Position numbers and translations under genes: made by a program. DNA of 44,998 bases from Neoroseomonas rubea. GTDB taxonomy: Bacteria > Pseudomonadota > Alphaproteobacteria > Acetobacterales > Acetobacteraceae. The notes beneath the pieces are model-generated. The model ran no database searches, was not told the DNA's origin, and saw nothing but the letters and a program-made list of their open reading frames with translations. The stretch covers positions 1 through 44,998 of the forward strand of contig NZ_JACADQ010000011.1 in NCBI RefSeq assembly GCF_016106015.1, written 5' to 3'. Of this stretch, positions 15,684 through 23,557 are shown piece by piece; the stretch's first letter is position 1, and each line of letters begins with the position of its first letter.

Positions 15684-18248
15684 ATGGATCAGTCTGACCA
15701 AGACGCTCCCTACTGGAGCCGGGACCCCGTCGCTCTGAGCCGCGCCCTGGGGTCTGGACCTGGTGGCCTATCGTCGGACCAGGCAGCCGCGAAGCTTCGT
15801 CTTGTCGGGCCCAACAGCGTTCAGGACGTATCGCGGTTGAGTGCGCTCAGCCTGCTGCTGCGTCAGTTCGAAAGCCCCCTTGTCCTGATCCTGGGCCTTG
15901 CCTCGGCGATCTCGCTCGTTCTGCAGCAATGGGTCGATGCAGGAATCGTCCTGGCAATTGTCTTCGGCAGCACTCTGCTGGGTTTCCTTCAGGAGTACCG
16001 CGCATCGGCCGCGGTCGAGGAACTCAAGCGCCAACTGGCGCTGACGTGCCGCGTCATGCGGGACGGTACTGTCCAGACCGTTTCGGTCAGCACCATTGTT
16101 CCAGGCGACCATATCCTGCTTTCGGCCGGAAACCTGATCCCGGCGGACGGCGTGGTAATCGACGCAGAGGACTTCCTGGTCAGCGAAGCAAGCATGACGG
16201 GCGAGTCCTTTCCTGTCGAGAAGCGCCCCGGTACGGTTGCGCCTGACGCTCCCCCCACCGCTCGCATGAACGCCGTGTTTCTGGGTTCCTCGGTGCGAAG
16301 CGGAACGGCACGGGTGCTTGCCGTTGAAACGGGCCGAAGGACGGCCTTCGCTGCGATCGCCGAGCATCTCCGCGCGCGGCCGCCGGAGACAGACTTCGCC
16401 CGCGGCGTCCGCCAGTTCGGCTATCTCCTGATACGCGCGATGATCGTCATCGTCCTGTTCGTGCTGACGGCGAACATCCTGCTCGAGCGACCGGTGATAG
16501 AGTCCCTTCTCTTCGCCGCGGCGCTGGCAGTCGGCCTGTCGCCTGAACTGCTGCCTGCCATCGTCAGCGTGACACTGTCCGCCGGCGCCCGCGCCATGGG
16601 GCGGCGCGGTGTCATCGTCAGGCGTCTGGAAGCGATAGAAAACCTCGGCAGCATGGATGTTCTGTGCACCGACAAGACCGGCACGCTCACCGAAGGAGCA
16701 ATCGTACTCAAGGATGCCGTCGATGCCGGGAATGAATCTTCAGCAGATGTTCGTCAACTGGCCTACCTGAACGCGGCGCTGGAGACAGGCATCGAGAACC
16801 CGCTCGATGCCGCGATCGTCGCCGCCGGCGAGGAGGCGGGATTGGCGATCGGCAGCGTGACCAAGGTCGGGGAAATTCCCTATGACTTCCTGCGTCGCCG
16901 CCTCACCATCGTCGTCTCGGAAGGTGATGGGAAAGCCCATCACCTGATGATCACCAAGGGCGCGTTCACGAACGTGCTGGGTTCGTGTTCGTCGCTCGCA
17001 CGCGGCACGACCGACATTCCGCTCGATGCACAACTTCGCGCGGATCTTGATGCGATCTTTCAGGCCAGGAGCGCCGAGGGCTTCCGGGTCCTTGCCGTGG
17101 CCACGCGCAGGATCGAAGCGAAGCCACACTACGGCCGTGACGATGAGGAGGCCATGACGTTCAGGGGATTCCTGATATTCGTCGATCCGCCCAAGGCGGA
17201 TGCACAGCGTACGCTGCACGAACTCGCCAGGCTGGGCATCCGCGTCAAGGTGATCAGCGGCGACAATCGCTACGTGACCGCCCATCTGGCAGAAGCCGTC
17301 GGCCTGCGTTCGAAGTCCATGCTCACCGGGGAGGAACTGGGAAAGTTGAAGGATGAGGCGCTATGGCACCTGGCGCCACGCACCGACCTGTTTGTCGAGA
17401 TCGATCCCCAGCAGAAGGAGCGGATCGTCCGTGCACTTCAGCGTACCGGCCACTCGGTCGGCTATCTCGGGGACGGCATCAACGACGCCCCCGCGTTGCA
17501 TGCGGCTGACGTAGGGATTTCGGTCGAGGAGGCTGTTGATGTCGCCCGGGAGAGCGCTGACATCATTCTGCTGAAGCGGGACCTGGACGTCCTGCGCAGC
17601 GGCGTCGTGGATGGCAGGCGAACCTTTGCGAACACGCTCAAATACATCTCGATCACCACCAGCGCCAATTTCGGCAACATGATCAGCATGGCGCTGGCGG
17701 CGCCGCTTTTGCCCTTCCTTCCCTTGGCGGCCAAGCAGATCCTCCTCAACAACTTCCTGTCTGATCTGCCGTCGATCGCGATTTCCAGCGACAATGTGGA
17801 TCCGGATCGGGTCGCTCGTCCGCAGCGCTGGAACATCCGGGAAATCCAACGCTTCATGATCATCTTCGGCCTGATCAGTTCGGTATTCGACGTGCTGACA
17901 TTCAGCCTCCTGATCTGGGTGTTTCACGCCGGCGAAGCGACATTTCAGACAGCATGGTTCGTCATCTCGCTCCTGACGGAACTCGCGGTGGTTCTCGTGC
18001 TGCGGACCCACAAACCCGCCCACAGAAGCACCCCGAGTCGCCTGCTGCTGTGGAGTACGCTTTCCGTCGCCTTTGCGACGCTGACGATCCCGTTCCTTGG
18101 GTTCGTAAGCGCGGTGTTCGGTTTTGTGCCGCTCTCGGTCACTGAGATCGCAATCATCATCGCGATTGTCGTTGGCTACATTGCGGCGACCGAAGCGACG
18201 AAGGTCTGGTTCTATCGCGCGCATCGGCGAGGAAGCGTTGTCCAGTGA
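15684..18248 (+). CDS. mgtA: Magnesium-translocating P-type ATPase (P3B type)
   Basis: The 854-residue inner membrane ion pump carries the full P-type ATPase signature set: TGES at 172-175 (actuator), CTDKTGTLTEG with phosphorylated Asp330, and GDGINDAPAL at 596-605. The stretch VGLSPELLPAIVSVTLSAGA followed by VIVRRLEAIENLGSMDVL matches MgtA/MgtB rather than calcium, copper or potassium pumps. Its C-terminal helices run through ANFGNMISMALAAPLLPFLP and ILLNNFLSDLPSIAISSDNV, also typical of this group. It takes Mg2+ into the cytoplasm at ATP cost. It is slightly shorter than E. coli MgtA (898), mainly at the N-terminus. No mgtC or leader ORF is seen in the 277-base upstream gap, and the ribosome site is weak. 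Confidence 0.93.
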   Translation: MDQSDQDAPYWSRDPVALSRALGSGPGGLSSDQAAAKLRLVGPNSVQDVSRLSALSLLLRQFESPLVLILGLASAISLVLQQWVDAGIVLAIVFGSTLLGFLQEYRASAAVEELKRQLALTCRVMRDGTVQTVSVSTIVPGDHILLSAGNLIPADGVVIDAEDFLVSEASMTGESFPVEKRPGTVAPDAPPTARMNAVFLGSSVRSGTARVLAVETGRRTAFAAIAEHLRARPPETDFARGVRQFGYLLIRAMIVIVLFVLTANILLERPVIESLLFAAALAVGLSPELLPAIVSVTLSAGARAMGRRGVIVRRLEAIENLGSMDVLCTDKTGTLTEGAIVLKDAVDAGNESSADVRQLAYLNAALETGIENPLDAAIVAAGEEAGLAIGSVTKVGEIPYDFLRRRLTIVVSEGDGKAHHLMITKGAFTNVLGSCSSLARGTTDIPLDAQLRADLDAIFQARSAEGFRVLAVATRRIEAKPHYGRDDEEAMTFRGFLIFVDPPKADAQRTLHELARLGIRVKVISGDNRYVTAHLAEAVGLRSKSMLTGEELGKLKDEALWHLAPRTDLFVEIDPQQKERIVRALQRTGHSVGYLGDGINDAPALHAADVGISVEEAVDVARESADIILLKRDLDVLRSGVVDGRRTFANTLKYISITTSANFGNMISMALAAPLLPFLPLAAKQILLNNFLSDLPSIAISSDNVDPDRVARPQRWNIREIQRFMIIFGLISSVFDVLTFSLLIWVFHAGEATFQTAWFVISLLTELAVVLVLRTHKPAHRSTPSRLLLWSTLSVAFATLTIPFLGFVSAVFGFVPLSVTEIAIIIAIVVGYIAATEATKVWFYRAHRRGSVVQ

Positions 18249-18966
18249 GGGTGGCCGTTAGCGCCGGGCCGCCAGAGACGAAAGGCGCCGATCGACTTGC
18301 GGACTGTGGCGACGAAGCCACCGGGCGGATCGCGCCATCAGGCCGGAGAGCACCCTTTCGGCCTTACGTCCGCGCATCCCGGGCGGCGCCTGGGCGCTCT
18401 GCTTCGTCTCGCTCCACGAGCGTCTCCTCGTTGATCCTCGACGTAATGCTGCCTACCTATCTTGTCGTCGGCCACGGCACCTCGACCCTCGCGGTCGGAT
18501 CTGTCGAGGGCAAGATTGGCGGCAATGCTGCGGCTGACATCGCCATCCGCGTCACCGCCGCGAGCGGGCCCGAAGCGGGGGCATCATGTATGGCGCGAGC
18601 GGCGTATTCTGGCCGGAGCTGCGATGGTTCAAATCCGGGCGCACTCCCTCCGCCACCCAGCGCCGCGAACAACGCCTCACGCCGGATCGCTTGATCCCGA
18701 CGCGCACCTGCCGACCCGCGGTCGCGCCCATCCGGGCCCATACCCGCCCCGCGAGATCGCGGAACCGCAGCCCCGGCACACGGCCGCCCCCCCTGAAGGG
18801 CATGGCTTGACGCCCTGCCGCGACGGTCTCAGGACTTCGTGAGTGACGTCGATCCCGTCACGTTCCCCGCACGCGGGCAGGCGCGGTGGTGGCGCCGTGC
18901 CCTGACGGGCGGCGGTAGCACGCGGCGGCGGTCCGCGACGCCCCGATCGCCGGAGCCGACCCTCGC
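18249..18966. other. Gap with gene scraps and a tRNA-like repeat
   Basis: No intact gene is visible after mgtA. A plus-strand frame near 18448-18590 reads LPTYLVVGHGTSTLAVGSVE and NAAADIAIRVTAASG. It faintly resembles the repeated phage-like gene (TLAVETS..., GATANIDVTVPG), but the match is too weak to call. The tRNA-like repeat is at 18626-18655. The rest, up to the hydrolase gene at 18967, is high-GC sequence without a supported frame. Confidence 0.4.
18626..18655 (+). repeat. tRNA-3'-end-like dispersed repeat, copy 3
   Basis: The sequence starts GGTTCAAATCCGGGC and ends GCACTCCCTCCGCCA, like a serine-type tRNA end with G73 and CCA. There are 17 bases between the T-loop and the discriminator base, five more than a real tRNA has, and no upstream cloverleaf can be drawn. 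It matches the copies at 2817 and 11143. It is best read as an attachment-site-like or dispersed repeat, not a tRNA gene. Confidence 0.55.
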
Positions 18967-19584
18967 ATGCCGACCCTCGATCCCCGAACCCTGCAACTCG
19001 CCGACATCGTCATCACCGATGCATCGAACTTCGTCTCGCATTGCGGGATCGTCGCGGGGACGAGCCGCGTGAACACCGCGAACGGCGTCGTCAATCGCCC
19101 CGACATGATCTACCACGCGACGACGAAGAAGGGCGTTTCCGCCGACCCGGCCTCGACCTGGGCCTCGGAGCGCGGAAAGTCCTCGGTCTTCCGCTGCAAG
19201 GCGCTGCGCTTCCTCAGCCAGGGCGGCAAATCCTCCGGCGCCTGCATCGCCGAAGCGGCGGTCGCGCTGTCCACCCGCTGCACCTACGGCAAGGGCCGCG
19301 CCTGGGTGAAAAGCTGGACCGGCAGCAGCGACTACGGCGCCAGCGCCAAGGGCCGGGTCGCCAAGTACCTGCAGCGTCTCGGCGCAGGCGGCCCCTTCGT
19401 GACCGAGCTCTATTGCTCGGAATTCGTGGTGCTGGCCTACCAGCTCGCGGCACGGGGGGACGAGACGGCGGGCTACTTCATCGACCTCGACGGCAAGCAC
19501 ACCCTGCCCAAGGACCTGCGCAACTGGATCCTGTCCCGCACCCAGCCGGGGGGCAGCTGGAGCTATCTCGGCGAGCTGGAGTAG
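18967..19584 (+). CDS. Permuted papain-like (NlpC/P60, YiiX-type) hydrolase
   Basis: The 205-residue protein opens with LQLADIVITDASNFVSHCGI, where His25 is the expected catalytic histidine of circularly permuted NlpC/P60 enzymes. It ends with FVTELYCSEFVVLAYQLA, where Cys150 in the YCSEFV motif is the nucleophile. This order (His before Cys) is the hallmark of the permuted group, whose members act as amidases, lipid hydrolases or peptidoglycan endopeptidases. No signal peptide is evident, so a cytoplasmic or effector-type role is as likely as wall cleavage. A GGAG lies 12-13 bases before ATG 18967. It sits at the edge of the decayed region, next to a tRNA-like repeat. Confidence 0.75.
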   Translation: MPTLDPRTLQLADIVITDASNFVSHCGIVAGTSRVNTANGVVNRPDMIYHATTKKGVSADPASTWASERGKSSVFRCKALRFLSQGGKSSGACIAEAAVALSTRCTYGKGRAWVKSWTGSSDYGASAKGRVAKYLQRLGAGGPFVTELYCSEFVVLAYQLAARGDETAGYFIDLDGKHTLPKDLRNWILSRTQPGGSWSYLGELE

Positions 19585-19662
19585 CGGCGCGCGGCCGCGG
19601 CGCGCGACGGGCCCGACGCGGCGCCCGATCCGCAGGGCCGCCCGATTGCGCTCAGTCCGTGT

Positions 19663-19714
19663 GATCGGATTTCGTGCCGTGGAATCAAGGCTTTCTGGAA
19701 CGGCACATCCGATC
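19663..19714. promoter_or_regulatory. Long inverted repeat upstream of a Bug receptor gene
   Basis: The arms GATCGGAT and GTGCCGT (19663-19680) pair with ACGGCAC and ATCCGATC (19700-19714). Fifteen pairs form, with a three-base bulge (TTC), around a 19-base spacer. It lies between the hydrolase stop at 19584 and the Bug start at 19801. There is no T-run after it, so it fits an operator or a transcript-leader structure better than a classic terminator. Confidence 0.5.
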
Positions 19715-19800
19715 GGCCGTTTCCGGCTGGTTGGGTATTGCTCTAGCCTTCCTATCCAGAAGCGCGGCGCCAGGACCGTGCGGACAAGGGAGGACCAATC

Positions 19801-20766
19801 ATGACGACGCGCCGGACCCTCATGCTCGCTTCGGGTGGCCTCGCCTTCGCCGCCGCCGCCCGCGCCCAGGGCACATGGCCCGAGAAGCCCGTCCGCCTCA
19901 TCATCGGCTATCCCGCCGGCGGCCCGACCGACTTCGGCGGGCGGCTGCTGCAGGACCCGCTCGGGCGTCTCTGGGGCCAGCCGCTCGTCATCGAGAACCG
20001 CGCGGGCGCGAGCCAGATCATCGCCTCCGAGGCCGTCGCGCGCAGCGCGCCCGACGGCTACACACTGTTCCTCGCCGCCAGCACCCATGCGAGCAACGCC
20101 GCGGTCTATGCGCGCCTGCCCTACGACACGCTCGGCGACTTCACGCCCATCGTGAACCTCTACGCCTCGCCGACCGTGCTGTTTGTCGGGCGCAACAGCC
20201 CGATCCGCAGCGCGCAGGACCTGGTCGCCGCGGCGAAGCGGGAACCGGGCATGACCTTCGGCACCTCCGGCAACGGCTCCTCCGGCCACTTCGCCACCGA
20301 GATGTTCCGCCGCAAGGTCGGCATCGAGGCCACCATCGTCGCCTTCCGCGGCGCAGCGCCGGCGCTGCAGGAAGTGGTCGCGGGGCGCGTCGCGGCGACC
20401 TTCAGCACGCTCTCGGGCGCGATCGGGCTGGCGCGGGACGGCAATCTCCGCGCGCTCGCCATCGGCGGTCCGCAGCGGGCGGAGGTGCTGCCCGGCGTGC
20501 CGACGCTCGACGAACTCGGCATGGGCATCCCGGACACCAGCCCGTGGTATGGCTTCCTTGGCCCGAAGGGACTGCCGCAGCCGATCGTGGATCGCGTGTC
20601 CAACGACGTGCTCGGCCTGCTGCGGGACGTGGCCATCGCGCGCCGCATCGTCGATGCGGGCGGGGTGATCCTCGCCGAGGGCCCGCAGGCCTTCGACGCG
20701 CGCATCCGCCGCGAACTCGCCGAGAACGCGGTGATCGCGCGCGAAGCCGGGATCAGGGTGGAGTAG
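19801..20766 (+). CDS. Bug/TctC-family substrate-binding protein
   Basis: The periplasmic receptor has 321 residues. A signal peptide (MTTRRTLMLASGGLAFAAAA, Tat-like RR) leads to WPEKPVRLIIGYPAGGPTDF, then GQPLVIENRAGASQIIASEA and PDGYTLFLAASTHASNAAVY. All three are standard Bug signatures. The start is supported by GGGAGG seven bases upstream. It converges on the TauD-type dioxygenase and amidase genes, nine bases from the dioxygenase stop. The three together suggest uptake and breakdown of one class of amide- or acid-containing compound. No TctAB genes are close. Confidence 0.9.
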   Translation: MTTRRTLMLASGGLAFAAAARAQGTWPEKPVRLIIGYPAGGPTDFGGRLLQDPLGRLWGQPLVIENRAGASQIIASEAVARSAPDGYTLFLAASTHASNAAVYARLPYDTLGDFTPIVNLYASPTVLFVGRNSPIRSAQDLVAAAKREPGMTFGTSGNGSSGHFATEMFRRKVGIEATIVAFRGAAPALQEVVAGRVAATFSTLSGAIGLARDGNLRALAIGGPQRAEVLPGVPTLDELGMGIPDTSPWYGFLGPKGLPQPIVDRVSNDVLGLLRDVAIARRIVDAGGVILAEGPQAFDARIRRELAENAVIAREAGIRVE

Positions 20767-20775
20767 CCGCCACCC

Positions 20776-21660
20776 TCACGCGGCTGCCTGCTCCAGCGTC
20801 GGCGCCGCGTCCTGCAGCGTCACGCGGCGCAGGTCGCGGGGGTAGGTGTTGTCCTCGAAGGGCCGCGCGCGGTGCAGCGTGCAGCGATTGTCCCACATCA
20901 CCAGGTCATGCTGCTTCCAGGGATGGCGATAGACGAACTCCCGTTGCGTCGCGTGCTCGACCAGGTCGCGGATCATGCACATCCCCTCCGGCACCGGCAT
21001 GCCTTCCACGCGCCCGATATGGGACGACAGATACAGCGACACGCGCCCCGAGCCCGGATGCCGGCGCACCAGCCGCTGCGGCACGGGGGCGAAGGCCTTC
21101 TTCTCCTCCTCCGTATACGCATCGAAACCGAGCTGGGCGCGCGAATAGATCAGCGAATGCCAGCACACCAGGTCCTTCACCTTCGCCTTGGTGCGGTCCG
21201 GCAGCGCGTCCCAGGCCGCACGCATGTCGGCGAATTCCGTCTCCCCCCCTTCCGGCGGCACGACGCGCGCATGCAGCATGGAATAGAGCGCCGGCGTCGC
21301 CTTGAACGACGAATCGCTGTGCCACAGCCGGTTGCCGAGGTTGAACATCCGCCGCCGGTCATCCGCGGCGAGCAGTTTCCCATCGGTGTCGAGGTTGGAG
21401 ATGTCGTTCATCTCCTGGTGCTTCAGGCGATGCCTGTGCGCGTCGACCACCGCGCGCGTGGGCTCCAGCGTGCCGAGCGCGCGGCCGAACGCCATCTGCT
21501 GGTCGTCGTCGATCGCCTGGCCAGGGAAGACGAGCACCGCGTAGCGGTCCATGGCGCGGTGGATCTCGGCGGCGGTCTCCGCTGCGATCGGCGCGCGGAG
21601 GTCGACGCCCGTCGCCTCGGCGACGAAGAGGGGATGCAGAGGCCGGAGCGTGAGCGGCAT
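20776..21660 (-). CDS. TauD/TfdA-family Fe(II)/2-oxoglutarate dioxygenase
   Basis: The 294-residue cytoplasmic enzyme contains the iron-binding triad: His114 and Asp116 in RLWHSDSSF and distal His264 in MWDNRCTLHRARPF. Arg265 or Arg267 nearby is a candidate 2-oxoglutarate anchor. Opening motifs GVDLRAPI and AVLVFPGQ.....QMAFGR..G are typical of the TfdA/TauD group, which hydroxylates phenoxyacetates, taurine and similar acids. ATG 21660 follows AGGAAGGACG. It lies 82 bases downstream of the amidase gene on the same strand, so co-transcription is likely. The true substrate is unknown; sequence resemblance alone does not separate TfdA-like from TauD-like activity. Confidence 0.88.
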   Translation of the reverse strand: MPLTLRPLHPLFVAEATGVDLRAPIAAETAAEIHRAMDRYAVLVFPGQAIDDDQQMAFGRALGTLEPTRAVVDAHRHRLKHQEMNDISNLDTDGKLLAADDRRRMFNLGNRLWHSDSSFKATPALYSMLHARVVPPEGGETEFADMRAAWDALPDRTKAKVKDLVCWHSLIYSRAQLGFDAYTEEEKKAFAPVPQRLVRRHPGSGRVSLYLSSHIGRVEGMPVPEGMCMIRDLVEHATQREFVYRHPWKQHDLVMWDNRCTLHRARPFEDNTYPRDLRRVTLQDAAPTLEQAAA

Positions 21661-21742
21661 GGGGACGTCCTTCCTGTCGGCCCGGTCCGCCGCGGCGGCC
21701 GGGCTTCGCGGACGAAAGCGTCGCGCCGGCCGGCCGGGCGGG

Positions 21743-23134
21743 TCAAGCCTCCAGCGGCGGCCGGATGTCCCGCCAGCCCGCCGCCATCTCATAGGCGTGG
21801 GAGATGCGCAGCAGCATCGCCTCCTCGAACGACCCGCCGACGAAGGAGAGCGAGAGCGGCATGCCGTTCGCCGCGAGCCCGCAGGGCAGGACGATCGCCG
21901 GATGGCCGGTCGCGTTGAAGGGCGATGTGATGGGGTGGGATTTCCGGAAGGGGCCCTCATCCACCTCGCTCAGCAGCGGCGCGGCCGAGGTCGTGCCGGC
22001 GCACAGGATGGCGTCGCAGCCGGCAAGCACCGCATCGACCTCCGCCGTCAGCACGCGGCGCAGGCGCTGCGCCTGGACATATTCCGCGCCGGAGACGAAC
22101 GCGCCCATCATCAGGCGTTCGCGCGTCACGCGGCCATACAGGTCCGGCTTCTCCCGCAGCCAGGGGGCGTGGATGGCGAAGCCCTCCGCCAGCAGGATCG
22201 CCTGCGTCACCGCGTCCGTGCGCATCCGCGCGGGCAACGTCACGTCCACCACCGTCGCGCCGAGGCGGCGCAGCACCTCCACCGCGGCGTCGAGGGCGGC
22301 CATCGTCTCCGCATCCACGCCGGATTCGATGTCGAAGTCCCGCGCGCGGCCGATGGTCAGGCCGGCGATGCCCTCGCCGAGCGCGGCGACATAGTCCGGC
22401 ACCGGCGTATCGGCCGAGCCCGGGTCGAGCGGGTCATGCCCCGCCAGCACCTGCATCGCCATGGCGCAATCCTCGACCGTGCGCGTCAGCGGCCCGGCAT
22501 GGTCGAGGGTGAAGGAGAGCGGAAACACCCCGCGCCGGCTGATCCGCCCATAGGTCGCCTTCAGCCCCACGATGCCGCAATAGGAGGCCGGAAGCCGGAT
22601 CGACCCGCCCGTGTCGCTGCCCATCGCCATCGCGACCATGCCCGCGGCGACCGCCGCGCCGGACCCGGAGGAGGAGCCGCCCGCGAAGCGCGCCACGTCC
22701 CAGGGATTCTTCGCGTTGGGGAAGGGCAGGGCATCGGTCGGCCCGCCGCGGGCGAATTCATGCGTGGAGAGTTTCCCCAGGAGCACCATCCCCGCCGCTT
22801 CCAGCCGCGCGGTCGTCTCGGCGTCCTCGCTCGCCATGTTCTGCAGCATCTGGCGGGAATGGCAGGTCGTGCGCAGCCCCGCCGCGTCGTAGATGTCCTT
22901 CAGCGCATAGGGGATGCCGTGCAGCGGGCCGCGGCGCTTCCCGGCCTTGATCTCCGCCTCGGCCTGCGCCGCCGCGGCGCGCGCGCGCGGGGCCGTCACC
23001 TCGATGAAGGCGTTCAGCCGCGGCTCGAGTGCCGCGATGCGCGCGAGCGCCTGTTCCGTCAGCGCGACGGGCGAGAGCGTGCCGTCCGCGATGCCGCGTG
23101 AGGCCTCGGCCAGCGAAGGGACATGCGCGCTCAT
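21743..23134 (-). CDS. Amidase-signature-family hydrolase, AtzE/GatA-like
   Basis: The 463-residue enzyme has the Ser-cisSer-Lys triad of the amidase signature family: Lys79 in PYALKDIYD, the cis-Ser in AGGSSSGSGAAVAAG (154-158) and nucleophile Ser178 in MGSDTGGSIRLPA. These enzymes hydrolyse carboxamides. The upstream coupled small gene (ATGA overlap) resembles AtzG-type DUF4089 partners, which makes a 1-carboxybiuret-hydrolase-like AtzE complex more likely than GatA. The GatB/GatC partners of transamidosomes are absent. The dioxygenase downstream suggests a catabolic pathway for a nitrogen-containing acid, not tRNA amidation. Confidence 0.88.
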   Translation of the reverse strand: MSAHVPSLAEASRGIADGTLSPVALTEQALARIAALEPRLNAFIEVTAPRARAAAAQAEAEIKAGKRRGPLHGIPYALKDIYDAAGLRTTCHSRQMLQNMASEDAETTARLEAAGMVLLGKLSTHEFARGGPTDALPFPNAKNPWDVARFAGGSSSGSGAAVAAGMVAMAMGSDTGGSIRLPASYCGIVGLKATYGRISRRGVFPLSFTLDHAGPLTRTVEDCAMAMQVLAGHDPLDPGSADTPVPDYVAALGEGIAGLTIGRARDFDIESGVDAETMAALDAAVEVLRRLGATVVDVTLPARMRTDAVTQAILLAEGFAIHAPWLREKPDLYGRVTRERLMMGAFVSGAEYVQAQRLRRVLTAEVDAVLAGCDAILCAGTTSAAPLLSEVDEGPFRKSHPITSPFNATGHPAIVLPCGLAANGMPLSLSFVGGSFEEAMLLRISHAYEMAAGWRDIRPPLEA

Positions 23135-23325
23135 CGCCGCGCCCCCGGCTGGATCAGGCCGAAGGCGGGTTCCGTGGTGGGTGGGATGGGCTCGTCGAGT
23201 GCGGCGCGCAGCGTGCGCCAGGCGAGGAAGGCCTCGAACATCGGCGCGCGCCGGTCGGGCGGCAGCGTCAGGCCCGCGCGGGCGAGGGCGATGTCGAATT
23301 CGGTCTCGGGGTCGGGGACGGGCAT
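23131..23325 (-). CDS. AtzG-like (DUF4089-type) small amidase partner
   Basis: The 64-residue protein reads MPVPDPETEFDIALARAGLT, then LPPDRRAPMFEAFLAWRTLR, and ends EPAFGLIQPGARR. The spacing of a helical core followed by a P..EPAF motif is that of the small proteins found next to AtzE-type amidases. These stabilise the amidase as a GatC-like belt. Its TGA overlaps the amidase ATG (ATGA), so the two are made together. The assignment rests on this coupling plus weak sequence pattern. Confidence 0.65.
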   Translation of the reverse strand: MPVPDPETEFDIALARAGLTLPPDRRAPMFEAFLAWRTLRAALDEPIPPTTEPAFGLIQPGARR

Positions 23326-23414
23326 GCGGCGGCTCCGGCTGGCGGTGGCCGCGTGGCGTCGTTCTCCCGGGGGCAGGATGCGCGTGTCGGCGCGTGGGTC
23401 AAGCCGTGAACCGG

Positions 23415-23556
23415 GAGGGGCGCCGCCCCTCCCGGACCCTCCCCGCCAGAGGCCGAAAGGCCTCTGGACACCAATACCGCGCCACCGGCCGAAGTATTGG
23501 TTCCCAAAGGCCTTTCGGCCTTTGGCGGGGGAGCGCGAGGGGGCGGCGCCCCCTCG
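23415..23556. repeat. Four-hairpin intergenic element A with paired GAAA-loop hairpins
   Basis: From left to right there are five parts. A hairpin GAGGGGC-GCC-GCCCCTC lies at 23415-23431. A perfect 9-bp stem CCAGAGGCC with GAAA loop lies at 23446-23467. A central stem CCAATAC/GTATTGG has arms at 23471-23477 and 23494-23500. A perfect 9-bp stem CCAAAGGCC with TTTC loop (GAAA on the other strand) lies at 23504-23525. A hairpin GAGGGGGC-GGC-GCCCCCTC lies at 23538-23556. The plan is the same as at 41411-41526. It fills the gap between the AtzG-like gene and mlaF and may end transcription from either side. Confidence 0.85.
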
Positions 23557-23557
23557 T

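Noticed and set aside
18448-18590. A fourth copy of the repeated phage-like gene (TLAVGSVEGKIGGNAAADIA)
   Set aside because: Similarity is limited to a few residues (TLAV and an ADIAIRVT segment) and could be chance; not strong enough to list.
18590-18660. A tRNA-Ser gene ending in CCTCCGCCA
   Set aside because: Five extra bases lie between T-loop and discriminator, and no cloverleaf fits upstream; only the 3' part resembles a tRNA.
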